This document shows positions 40,724-48,265 of a stretch of DNA of 58,853 nt, piece by piece. Source of the DNA: an uncultured Candidatus Saccharibacteria bacterium (GTDB taxonomy: Bacteria; Patescibacteriota; Saccharimonadia; Saccharimonadales; Saccharimonadaceae); NCBI GenBank assembly GCA_948945085.1, contig CARBGY010000007.1, positions 1 to 58,853 of the forward strand, given 5' to 3'. The position numbers and the translations under genes were made by a program. The notes under the pieces are model-generated. The model was given only the letters and a program-made list of their open reading frames with translations, made no database searches and was not told where the DNA came from. Position 1 is the first letter of the stretch. Each line of letters starts with the position of its first letter.

Positions 40724-41010
40724 TGTCTAGGAGCATGAAAAAAGGTCCATTCGTGGACTACAAGCTCGCGAAGAAAGTTGCTGCCCTCTCTGCCGAGGAC
40801 CGCACCGTGATCAAGACTTGGGCTCGCCAGTCTACCATTTCTCCAGAAATGGTTGGCCGCACCATCGCCGTCCATAACGGTAAAGTTCACGTCCCAGTCT
40901 TCATCAGCGAGAACATGGTCGGACATAAGCTCGGTGAGTTTTCTCCGACTCGTAAGTTCAAACGCCACGGTGGTAAAAAAGCCGCCGAAGCTGCAAAGGG
41001 AGGTAACTAA
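40723..41010 (+). CDS. rpsS: 30S ribosomal protein S19
   Basis: S19 binds 16S rRNA in the head with S13. MSRSMKKGPFVDYKLAKKV, ISPEMVGRTIAVHNGK and GHKLGEFSPTRKFKRHGGKK are canonical. At 95 aa it is normal. Confidence 0.98.
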   Translation: MSRSMKKGPFVDYKLAKKVAALSAEDRTVIKTWARQSTISPEMVGRTIAVHNGKVHVPVFISENMVGHKLGEFSPTRKFKRHGGKKAAEAAKGGN

Positions 41011-41432
41011 TGGATAATACACATTTTGCCCACGCAGTCATTAAGGGTATCGATAATCAACCTCGTAAAACGAGCATTGTTGCTAGTTTGGTACGAGATC
41101 GTTACGTTGCTGACGCAGTTATTATTCTCGAAAATACTCCAAGAAAAGCTGCCAAAGCCGTTCGTAAAGCTATCGAAAGCGCCGCTGCTAACCTAATGAA
41201 TAATAGTGGTGTCAGCATCGATCCGAAAACCATTCGCATTTCCCGCATTAGCGTTACCGCCGGTACACGCATGCGTCGATATGTTCCAGCTTCCCGTGGC
41301 CGCGCTCTGCCTTTCGAAAAAATTTCCAGTAATATTTTCGTCGAAGTCGCTGGGGAAGAAAAAGCCAAAAAAGCGACCAACAAAGAAGATAATAAGTCAG
41401 CAGAAAAAGCTGCAAAAGAGGAGAATAAGTAA
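41010..41432 (+). CDS. rplV: 50S ribosomal protein L22
   Basis: L22 contacts all 23S domains and lines the exit tunnel. RKTSIVASLVRDRYVADAVI, NTPRKAAKAVRKAIESAAAN and the RRYVPASRGRALPFEK loop are typical. A Lys/Glu-rich tail extends it to 140 aa (about 110 is usual). Confidence 0.97.
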   Translation: MDNTHFAHAVIKGIDNQPRKTSIVASLVRDRYVADAVIILENTPRKAAKAVRKAIESAAANLMNNSGVSIDPKTIRISRISVTAGTRMRRYVPASRGRALPFEKISSNIFVEVAGEEKAKKATNKEDNKSAEKAAKEENK

Positions 41433-42058
41433 TGGGCCAAAAAGTTAACCCTGTCTCTTACCGTCTCCAAATCAGCAAAGACTGGTCGTCTAAGTGGTTT
41501 ACTCGCAAAGCCGACTTTCGTAACTGGCTGATCGAAGATGCTAAGATTCGCGAGGTCATCGAAAATCGTTTCAGTAGTCGCCCTACTATCGCCCGTATTA
41601 ATATCGAGCGCAGTGCAAACTTGACTACTATTACAATTCTGACCGCCAAAGCTGGTGCCGTCATCGGTAAACAAGGTGCTGGCATCAACGAGTTGAAAAA
41701 AGAACTCGAAAAAATTGTCGAAGGACCAATTCGCATTAACGTTGAAGAAGTTAAAAAACCAGAACTTTCCGCAAAACTCGTTGCTGAAAATATTGGTTTC
41801 CAACTTGGTAAACGTATGAATTTCCGTCGCGCCGTCAAAATGGCCTGCCAGTCAACAATGAATGCCGGCGCCAAAGGTATCCGCGTCGAAGTTAGTGGTC
41901 GTCTCAACGGTGCTGAAATGTCCCGCCGCGAAAAGTTCATTGAAGGATCGGTTCCTCTACATACTCTTCGCGCTGACGTCGATTTTCACATTTGCCACGC
42001 AAAAACTATTGCCGGCATTGTCGGAGTAAAAGTTTGGATTTATAAGGGGGAGAAATAA
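41432..42058 (+). CDS. rpsC: 30S ribosomal protein S3
   Basis: S3 forms the mRNA entry site and helicase. GQKVNPVSYRLQISKDW, the KH-domain AGAVIGKQGAGINELKKEL and GRLNGAEMSRREKFIEGSVP are diagnostic. At 208 aa it is shorter than E. coli (233), lacking the long C-terminal tail. Confidence 0.98.
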   Translation: MGQKVNPVSYRLQISKDWSSKWFTRKADFRNWLIEDAKIREVIENRFSSRPTIARINIERSANLTTITILTAKAGAVIGKQGAGINELKKELEKIVEGPIRINVEEVKKPELSAKLVAENIGFQLGKRMNFRRAVKMACQSTMNAGAKGIRVEVSGRLNGAEMSRREKFIEGSVPLHTLRADVDFHICHAKTIAGIVGVKVWIYKGEK

Positions 42059-42060
42059 TT

Positions 42061-42480
42061 ATGGCTATTCTAACACCACGAAGAGATGCTCACCGCAAGG
42101 TACGCAAAGGTAAAAATAATGGCACTGCTTCACGCTGCAATACCGTAGCATTCGGTGACTGGGGCCTCATGTCACTCGATAATGAGCGCATCACTAGCCG
42201 CCAAATCGAAGCCGCTCGTCAAGCTATCACACGTTATGTAAAGCGCGGTGGTAAAATCTGGATCCGAATTTTCCCACATACACCAGTTACCAAAAAACCG
42301 CTCGATGTTAAAATGGGTAGCGGTAAAGGCGAACCACAATTTTATGTTGCCAAAGTTAAAGCTGGTACAGTTATGTTCGAAATTGCCGACGTTACCGAAG
42401 AACAAGCCAAAGAGGCCTTCCGCCTCGCTGGCCACAAACTACCAGTACGCGTAAAAGTTATTAAGAAAGAGGAGTTTTAA
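42061..42480 (+). CDS. rplP: 50S ribosomal protein L16
   Basis: L16 organises the A-site tRNA-binding region. PRRDAHRKVRKGKNNGTASR, ARQAITRYVKRGGKIWIRIF and KKPLDVKMGSGKGEPQFYVA are typical. At 139 aa it is normal. The next gene is rpsQ, 2 nt later; rpmC (L29), which usually intervenes, is absent. Confidence 0.98.
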   Translation: MAILTPRRDAHRKVRKGKNNGTASRCNTVAFGDWGLMSLDNERITSRQIEAARQAITRYVKRGGKIWIRIFPHTPVTKKPLDVKMGSGKGEPQFYVAKVKAGTVMFEIADVTEEQAKEAFRLAGHKLPVRVKVIKKEEF

Positions 42481-42482
42481 AA

Positions 42483-42773
42483 ATGGCTGGAGAATTACAG
42501 GGCATTGTAAGTTCCGCAAAGCGTGATAAGACTATTACCGTCTCGATCGCTAGCCGCGAAACTCATCCACTTTATCGCAAACAATACACCAAAACTCGCA
42601 AGTACACAGCTCACGACGAAAACAATGAAGCCGGCGTTGGCGACAAAGTCGAAATCGTTGCTTGTAGGCCTTTCTCGAAGACTAAAAGCTATAAGCTTAC
42701 CAAAATCCTCGAGAAATCCCACGGTACTGTCGAGCTTAAAGATGAAGTGATGGGTGAAGGGGAGGAGAAATAA
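42483..42773 (+). CDS. rpsQ: 30S ribosomal protein S17
   Basis: S17 binds the 5' domain of 16S rRNA. ELQGIVSSAKRDKTITVSIA, THPLYRKQYTKTRKYTAHDE and GDKVEIVACRPFSKTKSYKL match. At 96 aa it has a short acidic tail. GAGGAG precedes its ATG at 8 nt. Confidence 0.97.
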   Translation: MAGELQGIVSSAKRDKTITVSIASRETHPLYRKQYTKTRKYTAHDENNEAGVGDKVEIVACRPFSKTKSYKLTKILEKSHGTVELKDEVMGEGEEK

Positions 42774-42774
42774 T

Positions 42775-43143
42775 ATGATTCAACAGGAAACTAGATTAAA
42801 AGTTGCTGACAACAGCGGCGCCAAAGAGCTTGGTGTAATCCGTGTCCTCGGCGGTACTCGTGCTAGGTATGCAAGAGTTGGCGACATTGTCACTTGTAGC
42901 GTCAAAGACGCTAGCCCAACTGGCAACGTTAAGAAAAAAGCCGTCGTCAAAGCCGTCATCGTTCGAACTAGACAACAGGTCCGTCGCCCTGATGGTAGTA
43001 CAATCCGTTTCGACGACAACGCCGCCGTATTAATTAATGATGATAAAACTCCAAAAGGCACTCGCGTCTTCGGACCAGTCCCTCGCGAGCTTCGTGAACT
43101 CGGCTTTAATAAAATTATCAGCTTAGCACCGGAGGTACTATAA
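42775..43143 (+). CDS. rplN: 50S ribosomal protein L14
   Basis: L14 lies at the subunit interface and binds RsfS. MIQQETRLKVADNSGAKELG and VFGPVPRELRELGFNKIISL are canonical. The start is the ATG after GGGGAGGAGAAATAAT; the longer frame from 42754 covers the rpsQ end and is rejected. At 122 aa it is normal. Confidence 0.98.
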   Translation: MIQQETRLKVADNSGAKELGVIRVLGGTRARYARVGDIVTCSVKDASPTGNVKKKAVVKAVIVRTRQQVRRPDGSTIRFDDNAAVLINDDKTPKGTRVFGPVPRELRELGFNKIISLAPEVL

Positions 43144-43370
43144 TGGCCAAGTGTTTAAAAGTAGGCGATCGCGTTAAAGTCATCGCTGGCGACCTTAAAG
43201 GTACCGTCGCTAGCATTGTTAAAGTTGACAAAAAAGCCGGCAAAGCAATGCTAAAAGACCTCAACATTATTACTCGCCACATGCGTAAAACTCAATTTAA
43301 CCCTCAAGGCGGAAAGAAAGAAATCCATGTCGGTATTGATCTTTCTAACCTTAAAAAGGAGGATAAGTAA
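43143..43370 (+). CDS. rplX: 50S ribosomal protein L24 (short)
   Basis: The KOW motif (KVGDRVKVIAGDLKGTVASI) starts the protein, and RHMRKTQFNPQGGKKEIHVG ends the conserved core. At 75 aa it is shorter than the usual ~100 and lacks the C-terminal extension that contacts the exit region. It overlaps rplN by one nucleotide. Confidence 0.95.
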   Translation: MAKCLKVGDRVKVIAGDLKGTVASIVKVDKKAGKAMLKDLNIITRHMRKTQFNPQGGKKEIHVGIDLSNLKKEDK

Positions 43371-43942
43371 TGGCTGAAGTAAAAACTATGCCGAGACTTA
43401 AGAAGCTATATAATGAAGAAATCGCTAAAAACCTTCAAAAGGAACTCGGGCTTGAAAACATTAACCAAGTTCCAAAACTTGAAAAAGTTGTTATTTCTAG
43501 CGGTGTTGGTAAAAAACGCGAAGATAAAAGATTTACCGAAACTGTCGAACTTACATTAACAAAGATCTCTGGCCAAAACGCTACTAACCGACTTGCTAAA
43601 AAATCTATCGCGAGCTTTAAAATCCGCAAGGGTATGGGCGCGCCAGTCGGCTACCTAACCACACTTCGTAACGACAAAATGTATGAATTCGTCGACCGAC
43701 TCATTAACATCGCTTTGCCACATGTTCGTGACTTTCACGGCGTTTCACGTAAAGCTTTCGATAAACAAGGTAACTACAGCCTCGGCCTCAAAGAGCAAAC
43801 AGTTTTCCCAGAAATCACTTTTGAAGATGCTGCAGTTTTGCATGGTCTAGAAGTAACTTTCATTATAAAAAATGGTTCCAAAGAAGGGAGTACTAAGTTG
43901 TTAGAAGCATTTGGTATGCCGTTTGAGAAGGAGGGTAAATAA
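43370..43942 (+). CDS. rplE: 50S ribosomal protein L5
   Basis: L5 binds 5S rRNA. MPRLKKLYNEEIAKNLQKEL, NQVPKLEKVVISSGVG and FRIRKGMP-like FKIRKGMGAPVGYLTTLR are diagnostic, as is LPHVRDFHGVSRKAFDKQGN. At 190 aa it is normal. Confidence 0.98.
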   Translation: MAEVKTMPRLKKLYNEEIAKNLQKELGLENINQVPKLEKVVISSGVGKKREDKRFTETVELTLTKISGQNATNRLAKKSIASFKIRKGMGAPVGYLTTLRNDKMYEFVDRLINIALPHVRDFHGVSRKAFDKQGNYSLGLKEQTVFPEITFEDAAVLHGLEVTFIIKNGSKEGSTKLLEAFGMPFEKEGK

Positions 43943-43943
43943 T

Positions 43944-44213
43944 ATGGCGAAAAAATCTGCCGTCCTTCGCGACGAAAAACGACGCAAAATGTATGAAAAA
44001 TATAAAGCTAAGCGCGCCGAATTGAAGGCTGCTGGCGATCTTGAAGGTTTGCAAAAGTTGCCACGCAATGCTAGCCCAACCCGCTTAAAAAACCGCGATA
44101 TGCTCGACGGTCGTCCACGTGGTTACATGCGCTACTTCGGTCTTAGTCGTATTAACTTCCGCGAAAAAGCCTCTAAAGGTGAAATCCCGGGTGTAACTAA
44201 GAGTAGCTGGTAA
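43944..44213 (+). CDS. rpsN: 30S ribosomal protein S14, zinc-free long form
   Basis: MAKKSAVLRDEKRRKMYEKY, LPRNASPTRLKNRDMLDGRP and GLSRINFREKASKGEIPGVT match the long S14. The CxxC..CxxC zinc site of the short form is missing, as expected for an 89-aa C-minus protein. The start is the ATG 4 nt after the rplE stop with GGAGG inside the rplE end. Confidence 0.97.
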   Translation: MAKKSAVLRDEKRRKMYEKYKAKRAELKAAGDLEGLQKLPRNASPTRLKNRDMLDGRPRGYMRYFGLSRINFREKASKGEIPGVTKSSW

Positions 44214-44231
44214 GGTAGGAAAGGAGAATAT

Positions 44232-44633
44232 ATGTCATTACAATCAACCGATCAAATCGCCGACCTTATTACTCGAATCCGTAACGCTATCATGGTTGGT
44301 AAAACCGAAATTCGCGTCCCAACCAGTAAGCTTAAAATTGCCGTTACTGAAGGATTAGTAAGCGCTGGTTATATTGATAGCTACGAGATCGAAGAAGGTA
44401 AACCACGCGGCATCCTTCATGTCATTATCTGTCAAGAAGGTATGCCTGCGCGTATCAACGAGATCACTAAAGTTTCTAAACCTGGTCGTCGCGTCTATGT
44501 TAGTGCTGAAGAAATCCCAGTCGTCAAAAGCGGACGTGGCACAGTTTTAATTTCCACCAGCAAAGGAATCATGACTGGCCACGAAGCTAAAAAACAGCAT
44601 CTTGGTGGCGAAATTCTCGTTAAAGTTTACTAA
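44232..44633 (+). CDS. rpsH: 30S ribosomal protein S8
   Basis: S8 binds the central 16S domain. TDQIADLITRIRNAIMVGKT, KPGRRVYVSAEEIP and GTVLISTSKGIMTGHEAKKQ are canonical. At 133 aa it is normal. A terminator follows, which splits the usual rpsH-rplF unit. Confidence 0.98.
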   Translation: MSLQSTDQIADLITRIRNAIMVGKTEIRVPTSKLKIAVTEGLVSAGYIDSYEIEEGKPRGILHVIICQEGMPARINEITKVSKPGRRVYVSAEEIPVVKSGRGTVLISTSKGIMTGHEAKKQHLGGEILVKVY

Positions 44634-44658
44634 CCAATACTAGCTAAACTTTTCTATC

Positions 44659-44686
44659 AAAAAGTCCCCAACCGGGGATTTTTTGA
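44659..44686 (+). terminator. Terminator after rpsH
   Basis: The stem AAGTCCCC / GGGGATTTTTT with a 3-4-nt loop ends in a T-tract. It ends the rplC-rpsH operon. Confidence 0.85.
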
Positions 44687-44760
44687 TGAATAATATAAAA
44701 AACCGCCAAACAAGCCAACAGTTTTTTTGAGTTATTTTCATGGTGAAAGTTATATAACTA

Positions 44761-44860
44761 TTTACAAAAAGTACGTAGTATGTTACACTAAATACAAGGA
44801 TAAATCTATTTACCCTTGTATTGGTTTATATAAACCAATTTGAAAATTTATGTCATTTTT
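44761..44860 (+). promoter_or_regulatory. Promoter and hairpin leader of the inserted exported-protein gene
   Basis: TTTACA-17-TACACT is followed by AATACAAGG / CCTTGTATT and GGTTTATATAAACC hairpins. The remaining leader to the ATG adds ~75 nt. The two stacked hairpins near the 5' end may stabilise or regulate the mRNA. Confidence 0.6.
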
Positions 44861-44937
44861 TGTAACTTGGTGAACGATGGAGTTGCACATCCAATGTTCC
44901 AAATTCAGATTCTTTAATCAATATGGAGGGAAATAAA

Positions 44938-45876
44938 ATGAAAAGAATCGTAAAGCAAATCTTCATTGTAACTTTATTAATCACTGTTTTAATAACCTCA
45001 ATGCCCATGTCCGCTCAGGCCGGAGCAAGCCAATATACTGCTTACACCGTCACAATCTCTACTGATAGTGGTTGGTCTAGGACGTATCCTGCCTACCCCA
45101 CTAAAGCCGAGGCGGATGCCAACCCAATTACCATTGAAGTCACCAAGTATGATTTTCCAGTCGATGTAGTCATCAGTGCCACAGGGGATGCCAAAAAAAC
45201 ATATCAGTTCAAGTCATACGGTATCCAAAACGTCGAACATATAAGATTTTACTGTGCACATGCCACTATCGACATCGAGCCCTACGTCTATGTACCAGAA
45301 CAACCGTCAGAAAAGGAGATCGAAGCTGCAGCCCAGGAAAAAATCGCCAACGATAAGCTCGATCAGCTACTCGATGAACTTGACTTGGGCTTTTACAACG
45401 ACAAGACTACGCCCTATGGCAAGGAACTGAAAGCCTTTTTTGCTGGGGAATGGGACGGTAGTAAACGAGAAGATACAGCAGATAATCCATACGCTGGCTA
45501 CATCACCTCTCGTCACATTCAAAATCGCAAATATACCTGGATCGGCACAAAACTTTACACCAATAAAACTGTTACCAAAGCAGTCAATGTCGACTATATC
45601 GGTTATCTGGAAGTCATCCCTGGCCCAACCTATGCCCAACAGTTCAGCTTCGCCGTCAGCCGCACTAACAAGACTTTCGAGCAATGGTGCTGCTTAGACA
45701 AAGTCGACTCTTGGAAGCTACCTGAAGCAGCCGAGACGATCACCGGCATCCACATCGTTGGCAAAAATAGCGGCGACCCGGACGAATGTCAGGCCATAAT
45801 CAGCACGCTTGATGCCGAAAATGTACTACACAATTATTCACTACTCCCTGGGAGTAAAGTTAAAAAACTGACATAA
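44938..45876 (+). CDS. Exported protein of unknown function inserted in the ribosomal cluster
   Basis: A classical signal peptide (MKRIVKQIFIVTLLITVLIT to SAQAG, about 1-27) directs export. The 285-residue mature part has aromatic beta-rich regions and one charged helix (SEKEIEAAAQEKIANDKLDQ) near residue 130, plus a Cys pair (QWCCLDKV). No family is recognised. GGAGG lies 8 nt before the ATG; an in-frame ATG 15 bases earlier overlaps it. The gene has its own promoter and terminator between rpsH and rplF. Confidence 0.72.
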   Translation: MKRIVKQIFIVTLLITVLITSMPMSAQAGASQYTAYTVTISTDSGWSRTYPAYPTKAEADANPITIEVTKYDFPVDVVISATGDAKKTYQFKSYGIQNVEHIRFYCAHATIDIEPYVYVPEQPSEKEIEAAAQEKIANDKLDQLLDELDLGFYNDKTTPYGKELKAFFAGEWDGSKREDTADNPYAGYITSRHIQNRKYTWIGTKLYTNKTVTKAVNVDYIGYLEVIPGPTYAQQFSFAVSRTNKTFEQWCCLDKVDSWKLPEAAETITGIHIVGKNSGDPDECQAIISTLDAENVLHNYSLLPGSKVKKLT

Positions 45877-45904
45877 CGCAGCTTACTAAATTTAATCGAT
45901 AGAC

Positions 45905-45987
45905 GAGTCTATGACTAGGTGCAACTATCCATAGACTCTACCCGCTAGGCGGCCCATCACGGGCCGCCTAAATTAGTCTATCTTTCT
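45905..45987 (-). ncRNA. Candidate small RNA with two hairpins
   Basis: On the minus strand a consensus promoter (45988-46016) would start a transcript at about 45981. It folds first as TAGGCGGCCC / GGGCCGCCTA, then as GAGTCTATG / CATAGACTC. Reading on would give antisense RNA to the exported-protein gene end. On the + strand the same hairpins can terminate that gene. Product and function are not shown. Confidence 0.45.
45946..45974 (+). terminator. Terminator of the exported-protein gene
   Basis: TAGGCGGCCC / GGGCCGCCTA with a 5-nt loop is followed by AATT; a second hairpin precedes it. Confidence 0.65.
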
Positions 45988-46016
45988 ATTATATCACACA
46001 TCTCTCAAAAAGTCAA
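45988..46016 (-). promoter_or_regulatory. Minus-strand promoter (TTGACT-17-TATAAT)
   Basis: TTGACT and TGTGATATAAT are 17 bp apart and point away from rplF. No protein gene follows on this strand for more than 1 kb. Confidence 0.65.
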
Positions 46017-46057
46017 TATTTTTATCACGAAATTGTTCAAAACTCACCTAAAATCCC

Positions 46058-46086
46058 TTGCTTACCTCTATTTTCTGTGCTATAAT
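46058..46086 (+). promoter_or_regulatory. Promoter of the rplF operon (TTGCTT-17-TATAAT)
   Basis: The extended TGTGCTATAAT lies 17 bp after TTGCTT and ~28 bp before the rplF ATG. Confidence 0.75.
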
Positions 46087-46114
46087 GACAAAGATATTAA
46101 TATAAAGGGAAAAT

Positions 46115-46651
46115 ATGAGTCGTATCGGAAAACAACCCATCAATATTCCGACGGGAGTGACAATCACGGTCGGCGACAAAGATATTACTGTCGCAGGACC
46201 GAAAGGTCAGCTCACTGTCCCGCTCCAGGAAAACGTCAAAGTTACCGTAGCAGACAATGTTATTTCTGTTACCCGCGACAATGACGAACCAAAGTCTCGC
46301 GCATGGCATGGTTTGCAGCGCGCATTACTAAATAATGCCGTTCAAGGTGTAACGAAGGGCTTCGAAAAGAAGCTGGAAATTAACGGAGTCGGTTTCCGTC
46401 TTTCTGGTGGACCAAAAGAAATAGAGATGGCCCTGGGTTTTTCACATCCAGTTAAATACAAAGCACCCGAAGGGGTTGAGTTAAAGACTGATAAGATGAC
46501 TATTGTCGTTTCTGGCATTGACAAACAAAAAGTTGGTCAAGTAGCCGCTGAAATCCGCGCATTAAAGAAACCCGAACCATACAAAGGCAAAGGTATTAAA
46601 TATGCTGACGAAGTTATTCTTCGCAAGGCAGGAAAGGCTGGTAAGAAATAA
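46115..46651 (+). CDS. rplF: 50S ribosomal protein L6
   Basis: L6 lies near the GTPase-associated region. MSRIGKQPINIPTGVTITVG, VSKGFEKKLEI-like VTKGFEKKLEINGVGFR and KKPEPYKGKGIKYADEVILR are diagnostic. At 178 aa it is normal. AAAGGG lies 6 nt before the ATG. Confidence 0.98.
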   Translation: MSRIGKQPINIPTGVTITVGDKDITVAGPKGQLTVPLQENVKVTVADNVISVTRDNDEPKSRAWHGLQRALLNNAVQGVTKGFEKKLEINGVGFRLSGGPKEIEMALGFSHPVKYKAPEGVELKTDKMTIVVSGIDKQKVGQVAAEIRALKKPEPYKGKGIKYADEVILRKAGKAGKK

Positions 46652-46980
46652 TGAATTCTGTATTTCGCGCAAAACGCACTCGTGCTAAAATTCATGGCAC
46701 CGCTGAGCGTCCTCGCCTTAGTGTTAACGTTAGTAACATGCATATTATTGCACAGTTAATTGATGACGACAGTGGTAAAACCCTCGCTTATGCCACCACC
46801 GTTGGCGGCAAACTAAGTGGTACAAAAACCGAAAAAGCTGCGGCTATCGGCAAAGAGATCGCCGCTAAAGCCAAAAAAGCAAAAATTAATTCCGTCGTCT
46901 TCGATCGAGGCGCAAAATTATATGCCAGCAGAATGTCTGCACTAGCAGAAGCTGCTCGCAAGGAAGGATTGGAGTTCTAA
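46651..46980 (+). CDS. rplR: 50S ribosomal protein L18
   Basis: L18 binds 5S rRNA. RAKRTRAKIHGTAERPRLSV, IIAQLIDDDSGKTLAYATT and VVFDRGAKLYASRMSALAEA are typical. At 109 aa it is slightly short at the N-terminus. Confidence 0.97.
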   Translation: MNSVFRAKRTRAKIHGTAERPRLSVNVSNMHIIAQLIDDDSGKTLAYATTVGGKLSGTKTEKAAAIGKEIAAKAKKAKINSVVFDRGAKLYASRMSALAEAARKEGLEF

Positions 46981-46981
46981 T

Positions 46982-47668
46982 ATGGCTAACGCTGATAAAA
47001 GTCCGCAAGTAGTCAACAAATCCGGTACTCTTAAAATGACCGACGACGTTGCTGCTACTCGCACCCGCAAAGATATAAACGGTAAGGCTTTGCCTCGCCG
47101 TGGTAATGGTCGCCGCGATCGTAATCGCAATCAAGACACTACACCAAAAGAATTTGATACCGTCACCATCAACATCGATCGTGTATCTCGCACTGTTAAA
47201 GGTGGTCGCCGCATGCGCTTTAAAGCTCTTGTTGTAATTGGCAATCACAAAAACAAAGTCGGTATTGGTGTTGCTAAAGGCGGCGATGTTACAAGTGCTG
47301 TCCAAAAGGCTACCGCCAAAGCTAAAAAATCCATGATTGAGTTCAATATGGATGGCGAAACCATCTGTCACGAAGTCGAAACTCGTTCAACTGGCGCCAA
47401 TGTCCTCATGAAACCAGCTGCGCCTGGTACCGGTATTATTGCCGGAGGTGTCGTTCGTAGCATCATTGGTCTCACCGGTATCAAGAATCTCATTTCTAAG
47501 AGTCTTGGTAGTACCAACAAAGTTAATATCGCTTACGCAGTTATTGACGGACTTCGTACACAAGTTCCTCGTGACGAATGGGTTGGTAATACTAAAAAAG
47601 CTTCAGACACTGCTAAGGCATCTTCGAAGACCGCCAAAAAATCCACTACAAAGAAGGAGGTCGCATAA
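46982..47668 (+). CDS. rpsE: 30S ribosomal protein S5
   Basis: S5 controls decoding accuracy and mRNA entry. FDTVTINIDRVSRTVKGGRR and VGIGVAKGGDVTSAVQKATA are the core signatures. At 228 aa it is long, with a basic, low-complexity N-terminal ~55 residues and a Lys/Ser/Thr tail. Its stop overlaps rplO; rpmD (L30), the usual next gene, is absent. Confidence 0.97.
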   Translation: MANADKSPQVVNKSGTLKMTDDVAATRTRKDINGKALPRRGNGRRDRNRNQDTTPKEFDTVTINIDRVSRTVKGGRRMRFKALVVIGNHKNKVGIGVAKGGDVTSAVQKATAKAKKSMIEFNMDGETICHEVETRSTGANVLMKPAAPGTGIIAGGVVRSIIGLTGIKNLISKSLGSTNKVNIAYAVIDGLRTQVPRDEWVGNTKKASDTAKASSKTAKKSTTKKEVA

Positions 47669-48135
47669 TGAAGTATAATGATTTACAAGTTAATCGCAAT
47701 ACCCGTCCTACACGTGCTGGTCGTGGCATTTCAGCCGGACGTGGTAAAACCGCTGGTCGCGGTACCAAAGGTCAAAAGGCTCGTACTGGTCACCGCAAAA
47801 TGCCAACTGGATTCATGGGTGGCCAACGTGCTATTATGCAGGCTGTGCCTAAGCTCAAAGGTTTCAAGAGTCTACATCCAAAAGCCGTTGTTGTCTACAC
47901 TGATCGCCTTAACGATCTAAGTGGCAAAGTTGATAACTTCATCCTAGCAGAAAAAGGACTTATCGAAAACCCATACGCTAAGGTTAAAGTTATTACTCGT
48001 GGCGAATTGACCACAAAAGTAAACTTAGAAACACAATTTGCAAGCAAAACAGCCATCGAAGCAATCAAAAAAGCTGGCGGAGATTTTAAAAAAGTCGCCG
48101 TTCCACAACGTATTGCTGAAAAAAAAGCTGAATAA
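47668..48135 (+). CDS. rplO: 50S ribosomal protein L15
   Basis: RPTRAGRGISAGRGKTAGRG and GTKGQKARTGHRKMPTGFMG form the Gly/Arg-rich N-terminal extension of L15, and the globular end holds VVVYTDRLNDLS. At 155 aa it is normal. A terminator follows. Confidence 0.97.
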   Translation: MKYNDLQVNRNTRPTRAGRGISAGRGKTAGRGTKGQKARTGHRKMPTGFMGGQRAIMQAVPKLKGFKSLHPKAVVVYTDRLNDLSGKVDNFILAEKGLIENPYAKVKVITRGELTTKVNLETQFASKTAIEAIKKAGGDFKKVAVPQRIAEKKAE

Positions 48136-48147
48136 AAGTTTCTTTGT

Positions 48148-48178
48148 AAAAAATGGCCCTAAATAGGGTCATTTTTTA
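48148..48178 (+). terminator. Terminator after rplO
   Basis: AAATGGCCCT / AGGGTCATTT with a 3-4-nt loop is followed by a T-tract. It separates rplO from secY. Confidence 0.82.
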
Positions 48179-48265
48179 TTTATCCATGTTATAATTATAT
48201 GTAGTCAGAATATCGTAGAAATATTTGTATGACACTTATGCCATAATAGAGTAAAGTAGGGAAAC

